This document shows positions 35,127-45,142 of a stretch of DNA of 64,000 bases, piece by piece. Both the position numbers and the translations under genes were made by a program. The notes beneath the pieces were generated by a model. That model worked only from the letters and a program-made list of their open reading frames with translations, was not told the origin of the DNA and ran no database searches. Position 1 is the first letter of the stretch, and every line of letters starts with the position of its first letter. Origin of the DNA: Defluviibacillus sp043739385. GTDB taxonomy: Bacteria; Pseudomonadota; Gammaproteobacteria; Burkholderiales; Burkholderiaceae_C. The stretch spans positions 62,001 through 126,000 of the forward strand of contig JAYUED010000187.1 of NCBI GenBank assembly GCA_043739385.1. The letters are read 5' to 3'.

Positions 35127-36140
35127 TTAATCAGAATTTGGGAGGGAACCCAGCACCATCCCTGGTTGTAGGTCAAATCCGTGTAAAAAATCAGCCACTG
35201 GCAAGCGCTTGCCGCCCGCGCGTTGCAGCACCGTCAAGCGCAAGGGGGTTGATCCGGTGTGGACAGTGATGAAATCAGTATTAACTTGCAGAATCGTGCC
35301 ATGAGGCAATGCAGGTATGCACAAGTAGCTATCGTTTTTGAAGATTTCTGCCCCCCACACTTTGATGGTCTCCGTGCCTAGCATCGTGCTGGCACCAGGG
35401 AAGGGGTTGAAGGCGCGGATACGGCGCTCAAGCAGCTCAGCGGGCTGTGACCAGTCGATTAGCGCTTCAGACTTGTCGATTTTGTGGGCGTAGGTGATAC
35501 CTGCGTCGGGCTGCTTCACGGGCAGTAAGCCATTGGCCTGCGCCATTTTCAAGGCTTCCACTGCCATACGACCACCCATGGCGGCGAGTTTGTCGTGCAG
35601 CGTGGAGGTGGTGTCGTTTGCAGCGATGGCGAGGCGCTCGGTCAGCAGCATGTCTCCGGTGTCCAGGCCTGCGTCCATTTGCATCAGGGTGATGCCGGTT
35701 TGTTCGTCACCAGCCTCTATGGCCCGGTGGATAGGGGCTGCACCGCGCCAACGGGGAAGCAGACTGGCGTGGATGTTGAAGCAGCCCAGTTTGGGGGCTT
35801 GCAGTACCCATTCCGGAAGAATCAAGCCGTAAGCGACCACTACAGCGGCATCAGCCGCTGCGTTTTGAACAGCTATTTGCGCTGCCATCGCGTCTTCAGG
35901 GTATTTGCCGTCCAGGCGCAAGCTGCGGGGCTGCGCTACAGGGATGCCGTGCTGGAGTGCCAGCAGCTTCACAGGGGAGGCTTGCAGCTTCATGCCGCGC
36001 CCGGCGGGACGGTCAGGTTGGGTCAAGACTAAGGCAACGTCAATTCCAGCGGTGATCAGGTCGGCTAGGGCGACACTGGCGAATTCAGGCGTTCCAGCAA
36101 AAATGACACGCAGCGGGGCAGACGGCGTGGCGCCAAGCAT
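35127..36140 (-). CDS. fmt: Methionyl-tRNA formyltransferase
   Basis: A 337-residue enzyme that formylates initiator Met-tRNA with 10-formyl-THF. VIFAGTPEFASVAL opens the formyltransferase domain and NIHASLLPRWRGAAPIHRAI carries the catalytic Asn/His segment. A C-terminal OB domain follows. The start overlaps the def stop by one base (TGATG), so the two are translated together. Residues 87-100 (AAQIAVQNAAADAA) are an Ala-rich insertion encoded by a stretch with an AGCTATTTGCGC motif. Confidence 0.96.
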   Translation of the reverse strand: MLGATPSAPLRVIFAGTPEFASVALADLITAGIDVALVLTQPDRPAGRGMKLQASPVKLLALQHGIPVAQPRSLRLDGKYPEDAMAAQIAVQNAAADAAVVVAYGLILPEWVLQAPKLGCFNIHASLLPRWRGAAPIHRAIEAGDEQTGITLMQMDAGLDTGDMLLTERLAIAANDTTSTLHDKLAAMGGRMAVEALKMAQANGLLPVKQPDAGITYAHKIDKSEALIDWSQPAELLERRIRAFNPFPGASTMLGTETIKVWGAEIFKNDSYLCIPALPHGTILQVNTDFITVHTGSTPLRLTVLQRAGGKRLPVADFLHGFDLQPGMVLGSLPNSD

Positions 36141-36649
36141 CAGTCTTGGTCCTCGCGTTGTGCTTTGAGCATTTTGGTTTTGATGCGGTTGCGCTTGAGT
36201 GGCGAGAGGTACTCCACGAAGACTTTGCCCAGCAGGTGGTCCATTTCGTGTTGTACGCAGACAGCGAGCAGGCCTTCGGCTTCAAAGGTATAGGGCTGGC
36301 CGTTTTTGTCCAACGCCTTCACCCGTACCGACGTGGCGCGTTCTACGCCGTCGTAAATTCCAGGCACGGAGAGACAGCCCTCTTCATTCAAGGTTTTCTC
36401 AGGGCTGGCCCAGATGATTTCGGGGTTGATGAGCACCAGCGGTTGGTCGTGTTCTTCCGATATGTCGATAACGACCACACGCTCATGCACATCGACCTGG
36501 CTTGCGGCTAAGCCGATACCGCTTGCGTCGTACATGGTGTCCAGCATGTTGTCCACCAGAGTTTGGATGCGGGCATCGACTACAGGAACGACACGTGCAA
36601 CGGTGTGCAGTTTGGGATTGGGGTAGCAAAGAATTGGAAGAAGAGCCAT
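36140..36649 (-). CDS. def: Peptide deformylase
   Basis: A 169-residue metalloenzyme that removes the N-formyl group from new proteins. All three motifs are present: GIGLAASQV, EGCLSVPG and QHEMDHLLG (metal His residues and catalytic Glu). It precedes fmt as usual and is divergent from the LysM gene across a 205-base AT-rich gap that holds no recognisable gene. Confidence 0.97.
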   Translation of the reverse strand: MALLPILCYPNPKLHTVARVVPVVDARIQTLVDNMLDTMYDASGIGLAASQVDVHERVVVIDISEEHDQPLVLINPEIIWASPEKTLNEEGCLSVPGIYDGVERATSVRVKALDKNGQPYTFEAEGLLAVCVQHEMDHLLGKVFVEYLSPLKRNRIKTKMLKAQREDQD

Positions 36650-36854
36650 GAAAGGGAGTCGTGAAAGATACTAAAAAATATTAAAAGATACAGATAACAA
36701 AATGACGCTGAAAATACGTCAGACAGATTAGCCTGCTATGTCGCTATTTTCGCTACTTTCAGCGAGCGCTATAGTGTCAAATAAGATTCATCGTTGCCCA
36801 ATCAAGGGCTTGGGCGCAAACTTGCGCGAGTTAGATTGAGGATTTCCTGACCGT

Positions 36855-38081
36855 ATGGACACCACAACCCTGTTTCCCCCTGTATGGCGCCTGACGCTGC
36901 TGTCATTGGCCATGAGCGCGGTGCTTACTCCCGCCATAGCTCAGGTGGCGACGCAAAATTACCCTATTACGCCAAGCCAAAAGGCTACTGCGCAGCAAGT
37001 CGCTCAGGCTGGCGTGCCTTTGGATGAGCTGGCTGCGGATGCGCCTGACAGTTACACAGTGAAATCGGGTGATACGCTGTGGGCGATCTCAGGCCTGTTT
37101 TTGAAACGCCCATGGCGCTGGCCTGAGCTGTGGGGCATGAACCTGCAAGAGATTCAAAACCCGCACCGTATATTTCCTGGCCAGCAGCTGTTTTTAGAAA
37201 AAAGCGGTGGCCGGGCGCGCTTGCGTACGGCTCGCTCGGACAGCGACGCGCCAGATATGACGACCGTTCGCGTGTCGCCACGTACCCGCTACGAAAGCTT
37301 GGCTGAGGCAGCACTACCGACACTCAAAAATCAGCTCATTGAGCCGTTTTTGTCAGAGCCTCTGATCGTAGACGAAGCCGGGCTTGCCAAGGCTCCTCGC
37401 ATCGTATCGACGCAAGAAGGACGTGTATTGCTAAGCAAGGGTGACCGTGCTTACGTGCTGGGGGATCCGGCTACGCCGTTGACCGGTGCCCAGGATCAGC
37501 CCAAGGCCTACCGCATTTTTCGCAACGTGATTCCTCTCAAAGACCCGGACACAGCGGCAGTGCTGGGCTATGAGGCGAAGTACGTAGGCAAAGCTACCCT
37601 ATTACGGGGGCAGACCCTGCGCGAGATTGTGGGCAAAGACGGTAAACCGCAGCTCGATATCGTGCCAGCCACCATCGATATCGTGGGAGCCAAAGAGGAA
37701 ATGCGCGTAGGCGACCGCCTACTGCCCGAGCCCCCCCGCGAGATCGCCAACTATGTTCCACGCGCCCCTGATGGCCCTATAGATGGACGGATCGTGTCGG
37801 TTTATGGAAGTGCAGTTATTAATGCCGCTCAGAACCAGATTGTGGTTATCAACAAAGGTCTTCGTGACGGCTTGCAAGTGGGCCATGTGTTGGCAATACA
37901 GAAATACGGGCCTCGTGTGATTGACCGTACTTCCGGCACGCCTGTTGAGATCAAGCTGCCAGACGAACGCATTGGTTTGGTGATGGTGTTCCGTCCGTTT
38001 GAAGCGCTGTCTTATGGTTTGATTTTGCAAATCACCGATGGTGTCAAGGTGGGCGACCGAATTAGCAACCCTCGTCCGTGA
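36855..38081 (+). CDS. LysM-domain protein
   Basis: A 408-residue exported protein with a signal peptide (cleavage near AIAQ) and one LysM peptidoglycan-binding domain (about 67-115; YTVKSGDTLWAISGLFL to IFPGQQLFL). The remaining 290 residues have no recognised domain but are typical of this betaproteobacterial family located between def/fmt and dprA. It probably binds the cell wall. The dprA start overlaps its stop by 4 bases. Confidence 0.88.
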   Translation: MDTTTLFPPVWRLTLLSLAMSAVLTPAIAQVATQNYPITPSQKATAQQVAQAGVPLDELAADAPDSYTVKSGDTLWAISGLFLKRPWRWPELWGMNLQEIQNPHRIFPGQQLFLEKSGGRARLRTARSDSDAPDMTTVRVSPRTRYESLAEAALPTLKNQLIEPFLSEPLIVDEAGLAKAPRIVSTQEGRVLLSKGDRAYVLGDPATPLTGAQDQPKAYRIFRNVIPLKDPDTAAVLGYEAKYVGKATLLRGQTLREIVGKDGKPQLDIVPATIDIVGAKEEMRVGDRLLPEPPREIANYVPRAPDGPIDGRIVSVYGSAVINAAQNQIVVINKGLRDGLQVGHVLAIQKYGPRVIDRTSGTPVEIKLPDERIGLVMVFRPFEALSYGLILQITDGVKVGDRISNPRP

Positions 38082-39322
38082 GCCTGATAGGTGACGCCAT
38101 TGCCTTAGCTGCTTGGCTGAGGCTGAGCTTGACGCCCGGTCTGGGTAACGAAGGTGCCCGCAAACTGCTGGCGACTTTTGGGCTGCCTGAAGCGGTTTTT
38201 GGTGCTAGCCTTGCTGCGCTACAGCAGGTGGTGAGCAACAAGGTCGCCGAATCTGTCCGTCAGACTCCACCGCAGTTTGCGGAAAAGTGGGCGCAAACCC
38301 AAGCGTGGTTGAACGGTGCAAACGCTTCTTCTGCGTACGCTGCACCGCGCTGCATCGTGACGTTGGGCGACAGTGCCTATCCTGTCGATCTGCTCCATAT
38401 GGAAGACCCGCCTTTGCTGCTGTACGTGATGGGTGCGGGGGATGTGACGCAGCTATTGGCCAGCCACTGTATTGCTGTTGTAGGTAGCCGTAATCCCACG
38501 CCACAGGGTGAAGAAAATGCGAGAAGCTTTGCCAAAGCACTGGTCAGCGCTGGGTTGACTGTTGTGTCTGGTCTTGCGTTGGGCGTGGATGGTGCCGCCC
38601 ATGCAGGGGCGCTGGATGCTGTTTTTAATGCCGAAAACACCAATCCCCTGGCGACAACGCAAATTGCCACTGTGGCCGTGGTAGGTACTGGTTTAGACCG
38701 TGTCTACCCCAAACAACACTTTGACTTGGCGCACCGCATTGCGGCCCGAGGTTTGCTGATCAGTGAGTATCCGTTGGGAACACCACCACTGTCGTCTAAT
38801 TTTCCGCGACGAAACCGCCTCATTGCGGGATTATCAAGAGCGACATTAGTGGTGGAGGCGGCGCTCAAGTCGGGTTCGCTGATTACGGCGCGCTTGGCGT
38901 CAGAGCAGGGCAAGGACGTGTTTGCTATTCCAGGATCCATCCACGCCGCGCAGTCACGTGGTTGCCATGCCCTTATCAAGCAGGGCGCCAAGTTGGTAGA
39001 GTCTGCACAAGATGTGCTGGAAGAGTTTGGCCATTGGCAGCCTCAGCCTGCTAAAACCAAAAATGCGATGAATAGAGAGGCGCTTCATGCTTCTTCATCA
39101 AGCGTAAAGGCCCCTATTGATGTGGCAATTATCCCTAATATCCCCATACCGGAAAGCAGTTTGCTACAAGCGCTGGGCTTTGATCCGGTGGGCTTGGATG
39201 CACTGCAAGCCCGTACGGGGCTGCCCACCGCCATGTTGCAAGCTGAGCTGTTGACGTTGGAGCTAGAAGGTCATTTGGCGCGTTTGCCGGGAGGGTTATT
39301 CCAGAGAGTGGGTGCGGCGTAA
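38078..39322 (+). CDS. dprA: DNA-processing protein DprA
   Basis: A 414-residue DprA/Smf that loads RecA on incoming single-stranded DNA during transformation. A SAM-like N-terminal region (LSLTPGLGNEGARKLLATFG) precedes the Rossmann domain (VVGSRNPTPQGEENA, SGLALGVDGAAHAGAL, RNRLIAGLS, TARLASEQGKDVFAIPG), and a winged-helix tail follows (DALQARTGLPTAMLQAELLTLELEG). A GTG start overlaps the LysM stop (GTGA). With pilT and pilU in the same window, natural competence is plausible but not shown. Confidence 0.95.
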   Translation: MSLIGDAIALAAWLRLSLTPGLGNEGARKLLATFGLPEAVFGASLAALQQVVSNKVAESVRQTPPQFAEKWAQTQAWLNGANASSAYAAPRCIVTLGDSAYPVDLLHMEDPPLLLYVMGAGDVTQLLASHCIAVVGSRNPTPQGEENARSFAKALVSAGLTVVSGLALGVDGAAHAGALDAVFNAENTNPLATTQIATVAVVGTGLDRVYPKQHFDLAHRIAARGLLISEYPLGTPPLSSNFPRRNRLIAGLSRATLVVEAALKSGSLITARLASEQGKDVFAIPGSIHAAQSRGCHALIKQGAKLVESAQDVLEEFGHWQPQPAKTKNAMNREALHASSSSVKAPIDVAIIPNIPIPESSLLQALGFDPVGLDALQARTGLPTAMLQAELLTLELEGHLARLPGGLFQRVGAA

Positions 39323-39385
39323 GTTCTGCACAATGAAGCGCATTGGCGTTGTCTTCCTAAAACCAGACCTGCTTCAGTTTTAGTT

Positions 39386-41713
39386 TCAGTTAAGCAGCCG
39401 TTCAGGATTGGCATCGAGCTTGGCCAGCGCATTTCGGGTGGCGCGTACCGTCAATGCTTCTTCCTCCTGCGGTACCAGCAAGCCTGCTTGCAAGTAGGCG
39501 GCTAAGCGTCGTGCTTGGATTAGATAGCTGCGGCCATCAACCGAGGCGAACAAGTGCAGTTGCTTGCGCTCGCTGCGCCAAACAAATTGCACTTGGGTGG
39601 TAGTGTTGCTGTGGTCAAGCGTGTACCAGGTGCCAGTTTGAAGCTCTTGTGCCCAAGACATCATGGCTTGGCTGGGCTTGGATCCTCCGTCGGCGACCAC
39701 CACAATGGTGCTGGCATCCAGACCTATCAGCATTTCAATGCTGGCGGCATCCAGTGGAATATCCCCCGTACCATCCTGAATGATGAAGTCTTCCAAGTGA
39801 GCCAAACGCTCCGCCATTGCGTCGATACGATCTTGCGGGATGGATTCAGTTTTGGACATAAAGGCATCCGCCAATGTGTCACCAATCAGCTTGATGTGGG
39901 CTTCTTGCTGTGCCCCTGCAAAACCCAGCAGTGCCATGCCTTGGCGCAACCGTTGCAGTAAAAATGGCAAATCGTTAATGACCTGAGCACGGTCACTGCG
40001 GCTGGGCTTGGCGCTGGCTGCCCAAACCAAATCAGAGGCTGAGCGCTTGAGCATGATCGTTTCTTCGTGCTGCGGGCCATTTTTGATGGCCGCAACAGCC
40101 AGTACTTCTGCCCACACCTTGAACAAGAATTCGCGGATCTCTTCGCGTACAGGCATGCTATTGAGCATGTTGCGCATTTCAATGGTGTACTGAATCGCCA
40201 GTGTTTCTTTTTGTTCCACCTGCTGGGCCAGTGTGACCACGCGTTGTGAAGAGCTTTTTTCAGTCAGGTACTTGGACAGGAATTTTTGAAATTCATCGTA
40301 GACCAACTGAAATACCCGGCGACCGGTATCCGGATACTGCTCAATGACCTGTACTACGCGTTTGATTTCGCTCTCCAACGCACTGCCGCTGATTGCGCGT
40401 GAGTCAAAACCAAGCACGCACGAGCCCATGTGGTCGATCAGCTTGCGTGCCGGGTGGTGCAGTGTGCTGAAAAATTCAGGCTCGAACAGCGCAACCCGCA
40501 TCACTGGCATTTGCAGGCGGGCAAACCACACCCGAACAGCGGCGGGAATACGCTCTTCGGCCAAGATGCTTTGAAACATCAGCGCGACGATTTCAATAAT
40601 GGCTTTTTCGCCTGAAGTTGAGGCCTGCTTTTTAAGCGACGAAGTGCGTTCTCGCAGGTTGTCAGCCAAACGGGCAACACCAACTCCTTCAGCCAATTCA
40701 TCAAAAGCTAAGTTTTCCCCATTTGCACCAAGCTCGGCACGTTCTTGTTGTGCTTGTGCCGTGGACTGCACCATGGCTTTGACGAGCGCAGCGGAAGGTG
40801 CGTGCGGTTGCGTGGTGACAAAATCTTGACCACGCTCGCCTAAAGCACGTTTCAACTGACGAATCAGACCTTGTGCACGGACTCGGGCACGGGTAATAGG
40901 GGAGTCAATGCCGTCGTCTGGATAGACCGAACCCTGGTCAGGGCGAGTACGGCCTTCTGCTGTGTGCTCCGCATCAGTATTAGTTTCAGAGCGGTCACTG
41001 TTAGGTGCTGTCCCGTGACGCCCCGCATTAAGCGCTAGTGAGCTTGCCACTGTCGACGTCAAGGTGGAGCGGCGAATCTGGGATTTCAGGTCAATCTCAG
41101 GTAGCACGCCTTGGCTGACGAGGAATTTGTTGGCGAGCTGATAAGACTCGGTGATGGTCTCCAGCATATGTTGCTGAATCACATCCTGCACGAGTACCCA
41201 CACAAAGCGTTCTAAACCTGCGTGCGTCCATTGGTCAACCATCAATTGGGCAATGACCTCTGGGCGCAATATATCGTGGGGTGCCAGTTCGCGCTTAGTT
41301 TCCAGATACTGTATGCGCAATCGCAATTCATTCAGTGCAGCGCCTGCCTTGTCCATCATGCCAAGTGCTAAGCGTGATGCGAGAATTTTGTTCTCGACCA
41401 CCTCATTTCCAATCAGCGCTAAAGCTATGGAATCGTTGCGGCCATGGGGATACGCAGCAGGTTGGGCCAAACTTTTACGCCATGCAGAAACCGTACCACG
41501 CGCCCAATCGCCATTAAGCTTATGGTATGCCATCAGGGCATCCCGTCGGAGTTGGGTGTCACGGGCACTTTCGCTCTGGTCTACCAGTACCACCAACCGT
41601 TCTGCAATAGCGGTGGACATTCCTGAAAGCACGCCCGCTGCATGCGCTACAAATTGTTCACGTACTTGCCGGGCAAGGCTTGTACCTGAGGGCATAGATG
41701 CGGGCAAGGCCAT
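39386..41713 (-). CDS. DUF1631 family protein
   Basis: A 775-residue, largely helical cytoplasmic protein of the DUF1631 family, whose function is not established. The N-terminal third (about 1-200) reads as a helical bundle (LRRDALMAYHKLNGDW). A charged low-complexity linker lies at about 225-270. A long helical middle follows. The last 90 residues have a beta-rich PilZ-like look (LQTGTWYTLDHSN, FVWRSERKQLHLFASVDGRSYLIQARRLAAYL). If that resemblance is real it could bind c-di-GMP, but the RxxxR motif is not evident. It stands alone between dprA and secF. Confidence 0.85.
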   Translation of the reverse strand: MALPASMPSGTSLARQVREQFVAHAAGVLSGMSTAIAERLVVLVDQSESARDTQLRRDALMAYHKLNGDWARGTVSAWRKSLAQPAAYPHGRNDSIALALIGNEVVENKILASRLALGMMDKAGAALNELRLRIQYLETKRELAPHDILRPEVIAQLMVDQWTHAGLERFVWVLVQDVIQQHMLETITESYQLANKFLVSQGVLPEIDLKSQIRRSTLTSTVASSLALNAGRHGTAPNSDRSETNTDAEHTAEGRTRPDQGSVYPDDGIDSPITRARVRAQGLIRQLKRALGERGQDFVTTQPHAPSAALVKAMVQSTAQAQQERAELGANGENLAFDELAEGVGVARLADNLRERTSSLKKQASTSGEKAIIEIVALMFQSILAEERIPAAVRVWFARLQMPVMRVALFEPEFFSTLHHPARKLIDHMGSCVLGFDSRAISGSALESEIKRVVQVIEQYPDTGRRVFQLVYDEFQKFLSKYLTEKSSSQRVVTLAQQVEQKETLAIQYTIEMRNMLNSMPVREEIREFLFKVWAEVLAVAAIKNGPQHEETIMLKRSASDLVWAASAKPSRSDRAQVINDLPFLLQRLRQGMALLGFAGAQQEAHIKLIGDTLADAFMSKTESIPQDRIDAMAERLAHLEDFIIQDGTGDIPLDAASIEMLIGLDASTIVVVADGGSKPSQAMMSWAQELQTGTWYTLDHSNTTTQVQFVWRSERKQLHLFASVDGRSYLIQARRLAAYLQAGLLVPQEEEALTVRATRNALAKLDANPERLLN

Positions 41714-41764
41714 AGTGAACGTGAGGGGATAACTTAAGCGGTAATGTTAAAAGTAGGCATCTGT

Positions 41765-42718
41765 TTAAACGGATGCACCAGCATTTGGATCGTCCGGATC
41801 CCCTTCTTTTTTAGCCACAACTTTGACCAAGTCTTCACGCTTGATGCCCAGCCACATAGCAATGGCCGCAGCCACGAAGACTGAGGAGTAAATACCAAAG
41901 CAAATTCCAATCGTCAGCGCCAGCGCAAAGTAATACAGTGTAGGGCCGCCAAACAGTAGCATGGACAAAACCATGATCTGGGTTGACCCGTGGGTAATGA
42001 TTGTGCGGCTGATCGTGGAGGTAATGGCGTTGTCGATAATTTCAACGGTGTTCATTTTGCGGTACAGCCGGAAGTTTTCACGGATACGGTCAAAAATAAC
42101 TACCGACTCGTTTACAGAGTAGCCCAGTACTGCCAATATAGCGGCCAGCACGGGCAACGAGAACTCCCACTGAAAAAACGCGAAGAAGCCCAAAATGATG
42201 ACGACATCATGCAAGTTGGCAATGATGGCGGCCACGGCGTACTTCCACTCAAAGCGAAACGCCAAGTAAATCATGATGCCGACGACCACAAAGGCAAGTG
42301 CCTTCAAGCCGTCTGTGGCCAGCTCCTCGCCTACTTGCGGGCCAACGAACTCGGTGCGGCGCAGTGTGGCGCTTGCATCGGTAGTTTTCAAAGCAGCAAT
42401 GACTTTTTCGCTTTGCTGCCCTGAGCTGACGCCTTTGGGTGCAGGTAAGCGGATCAGTACATCCCTTGAGGTGCCAAAATTTTGCACCTGCACATCCGAA
42501 TAACCCAGGGTCGCGATGGTGGTGCGGACTTTTTCCAGGTCAACTGCTTGGCTATAGTTCACCTCAACCAAGGTGCCGCCAGTGAATTCCACCGACAAAT
42601 GCAAACCCCGGCTAAACAAGAAAAATACTGCTGCTAAAAAAGTCAGCAGCGAGATTAGGTTGAAAACCAACGCATTCCGCATGAACGGAATGTCGCGCTT
42701 GATTTTGAAAAATTCCAT
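41765..42718 (-). CDS. secF: Protein translocase subunit SecF
   Basis: A 317-residue inner-membrane RND-type subunit that uses the proton gradient to assist Sec export. Six membrane segments are visible, with the first after IKRDIPFMRN. The periplasmic domain begins at SVEFTGGTLVEV, and AVLGYSVNESVVIFDRIRENFR is the conserved membrane region. It follows secD after a 69-base gap with a 10-base near-repeat (CGATGTAAAC/CGATATAAAC). Confidence 0.96.
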   Translation of the reverse strand: MEFFKIKRDIPFMRNALVFNLISLLTFLAAVFFLFSRGLHLSVEFTGGTLVEVNYSQAVDLEKVRTTIATLGYSDVQVQNFGTSRDVLIRLPAPKGVSSGQQSEKVIAALKTTDASATLRRTEFVGPQVGEELATDGLKALAFVVVGIMIYLAFRFEWKYAVAAIIANLHDVVIILGFFAFFQWEFSLPVLAAILAVLGYSVNESVVIFDRIRENFRLYRKMNTVEIIDNAITSTISRTIITHGSTQIMVLSMLLFGGPTLYYFALALTIGICFGIYSSVFVAAAIAMWLGIKREDLVKVVAKKEGDPDDPNAGASV

Positions 42719-42787
42719 GGAGATGCTCTTTTCGCCGTAGTTCGCGTTATGCCGATGTAAACCGATATAAACAGTTAAAGCAGGCTT

Positions 42788-44686
42788 TTAAGCCCGCGCT
42801 GATTTGTCTGATTTGGCGACTTCGTTGCCAACGGCCTTGGGGCGCCATACGGTGCCAATTGACACGCCCTTCAATTTCTTCTGGCGGCCATACCAAAGGT
42901 TGACCAAACCGCGGGAGAAGAATACAGCTGAGAACATGCTGGTCAAAATGCCAATGCAATGCACCACGGCAAAGCCACGCACCGGGCCAGAGCCAAAAGC
43001 CAGTAAGGCAACGCCGACAATCAACGTACTGATGTTGGAGTCCAAAATTGTTGCCCATGCACGGTCATACCCGGTTTGAATCGCGGTTTGTGGTGAAGCA
43101 CCTTTGCGTAATTCTTCGCGTACGCGCTCATTGATCAGTACGTTGGAGTCAATCGCCATGCCCAACGCCAGCGCCATCGCAGCAATGCCGGGTAAGCTGA
43201 GCGTAGCTTGCAGCATTGACAGCACTGATGCCAACAAAAGCAGGTTCACGCCCAATGAGATGCTAGAGAAGACACCAAACATCATGTAGTACATGCACAT
43301 GAATGCCACGATCACCACAAAGCCCCAAGTCACACTGTGAAAGCCTTTTTGGATGTTGTCAGCCCCTAGGCTGGGCCCAATGGAAAGCTCCTCGATGATT
43401 TCCATGGGGGCTGCCAAACTGCCTGCACGCAGCAGCAGAGAGGTTTCGTTGGCCTCTTGGGCGTTCATACGACCAGAAATTTGTACGCGTCCACCACCAA
43501 TTTCGCTGCGAATGACCGGGGCAGTCACGACTTCGCCTTTGCCCTTTTCAAACAGCAAAATCGCCATGCGCTTACCAATGTTGTCTCGGGTCACGTCTTT
43601 GAAGATGCGCGAGCCTTTGGCGTCCAGCGTCAGGTTTACGGTAGCCTCTTGAGTCTGACCGTCAAAGCCGGGCTGGGCATCGGTGAGGTTTTCACCTGTC
43701 AGGATGACTTGCTTCTTGGTAATGATGGTTTGACCGTTGCGGTCAAGGAAGCGTTCGTCGCCAAACGGTACGGCTCCGCTGCCTGATTCTGCGGCACGGG
43801 CTTCAGCGCTTTCGTCCACTAAGCGCACTTCCAGCGTAGCTGTACGACCCAAAATGTCTTTGGCTTTGGCCGTGTCCTGCACGCCGGGCAGTTGCACCAC
43901 AATGCGGTCTATCCCTTGCTGCTGAATCACAGGCTCGGCTACGCCGAGTTCGTTGATGCGGTTATGCAGAGTGGTGATGTTTTGCTTCAGTGCTTGGTCT
44001 TGCACCTTGCGTGCAGATTCCGGCTTGATACTGGCAGTGAGCTTGTAATCGCTGCCATCCGGAGCATCAACAGTTTGCAGGTCTGTGAACTGGTCCACAA
44101 TGACGCGTTTGGCCGCATCCAGCGTAGCCGAGTCACGAAACTTGATCTCGATGGTTTGGCCATTACGGCTGATGCCGCTGTGTCGGATGTTCTTTTCACG
44201 GAACATCGTGCGGATGTCTCCTGACAGGGACTCAGCTTTTTTGGTTAACGCTGCTTGCATGTCTACTTGCAGCATGAAATGCACGCCACCGCGCAAATCT
44301 AAACCCAAATACATGGGGAAGGCGTGTAACGCCGTTAGCCAGCTTGGTGAGCGCGACAACAAATTCAAAGCCACCACATAGCCGGAGTCGGGATCTGACA
44401 GCAATACTTTTTGAATAGCGTCTTTAGCTTTGAGCTGAATGTCGGTATTGTCAAATCGGGCTTTGACAGACGTACCCTCTAGCGTCACCGCATCCGCTGT
44501 AATCTGGGCTGCTTTAAGCGCTTCAATTACGCGGTTTTGCGTGGTGGCATCGATTTTGACCGACGATTTACTAGAAGAAACCTGCACCGCAGGAGCCTCG
44601 CCAAAGAAGTTAGGCAAGGTATAAATGGTGCCTACCAGCAGCGCGATCACGATGATCACGTACTTCCAGACCGGGTAACGGTTCAT
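42788..44686 (-). CDS. secD: Protein translocase subunit SecD
   Basis: A 632-residue inner-membrane partner of SecF with one N-terminal membrane helix, a large periplasmic domain (GLDLRGGVHFMLQVD; NELGVAEPVIQQQGIDRIVVQLPGV) and five C-terminal helices (MALALGMAIDSNVLINERVREEL). The length is normal. The order yajC-secD-secF on the minus strand is conserved in proteobacteria. Just upstream an 11-base near-repeat (GGCTTGGCAA twice) lies in the 120-base gap after yajC. Confidence 0.96.
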   Translation of the reverse strand: MNRYPVWKYVIIVIALLVGTIYTLPNFFGEAPAVQVSSSKSSVKIDATTQNRVIEALKAAQITADAVTLEGTSVKARFDNTDIQLKAKDAIQKVLLSDPDSGYVVALNLLSRSPSWLTALHAFPMYLGLDLRGGVHFMLQVDMQAALTKKAESLSGDIRTMFREKNIRHSGISRNGQTIEIKFRDSATLDAAKRVIVDQFTDLQTVDAPDGSDYKLTASIKPESARKVQDQALKQNITTLHNRINELGVAEPVIQQQGIDRIVVQLPGVQDTAKAKDILGRTATLEVRLVDESAEARAAESGSGAVPFGDERFLDRNGQTIITKKQVILTGENLTDAQPGFDGQTQEATVNLTLDAKGSRIFKDVTRDNIGKRMAILLFEKGKGEVVTAPVIRSEIGGGRVQISGRMNAQEANETSLLLRAGSLAAPMEIIEELSIGPSLGADNIQKGFHSVTWGFVVIVAFMCMYYMMFGVFSSISLGVNLLLLASVLSMLQATLSLPGIAAMALALGMAIDSNVLINERVREELRKGASPQTAIQTGYDRAWATILDSNISTLIVGVALLAFGSGPVRGFAVVHCIGILTSMFSAVFFSRGLVNLWYGRQKKLKGVSIGTVWRPKAVGNEVAKSDKSARA

Positions 44687-44806
44687 GTTGGGGTCTCGGG
44701 GTGTGCGCTATATAAGAAGCGGGGAGGGCTTGGCAAAAGGCTTGGCAATGCAGTGCTTAAGCCGAGGGTAACGGTGCAGTGTTACTGCCGGCTTAGGTCA
44801 AATGTC

Positions 44807-45142
44807 TTACTTGATCGAGCCTTTAGGCAAGACCTGAACCACAGCGCTGCGCTGCAGTTGTACTTCGATACCGCTTGCGATTTCCAGACTCAGGTGCGAC
44901 TCACCCAATTTGGTGACCTTACCTAGCAAGCCCCCAGCAGTCGCGATTTCATCACCTTTGGCGAGTGCTTCAATCATGGTGCGGTGTTCCTTTTGTTTTT
45001 TCATCTGGGGACGAATCATCACAAAGTAAAGCACCACGAACATAAGCACCAATGGCAACATGCCCATCAGCGAGTCTTGTATGTTGGTGCCCGATACAGC
45101 AGCAGCGGGGGCGGTTTGGGCAAATGCAGAAGAGATAAACAA
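44807..45142 (-). CDS. yajC: Preprotein translocase subunit YajC
   Basis: A 111-residue single-span membrane protein of the SecDF-YajC complex. A membrane helix (LVLMFVVLYFVMI) is followed by RPQMKKQKEHRTMIEALAKGDEIATAGGLLGKVTKLGE, the family's typical soluble part. It is first in yajC-secD-secF. The 196-base region upstream (45143-45338) holds no gene that I can recognise. Confidence 0.95.
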   Translation of the reverse strand: MFISSAFAQTAPAAAVSGTNIQDSLMGMLPLVLMFVVLYFVMIRPQMKKQKEHRTMIEALAKGDEIATAGGLLGKVTKLGESHLSLEIASGIEVQLQRSAVVQVLPKGSIK

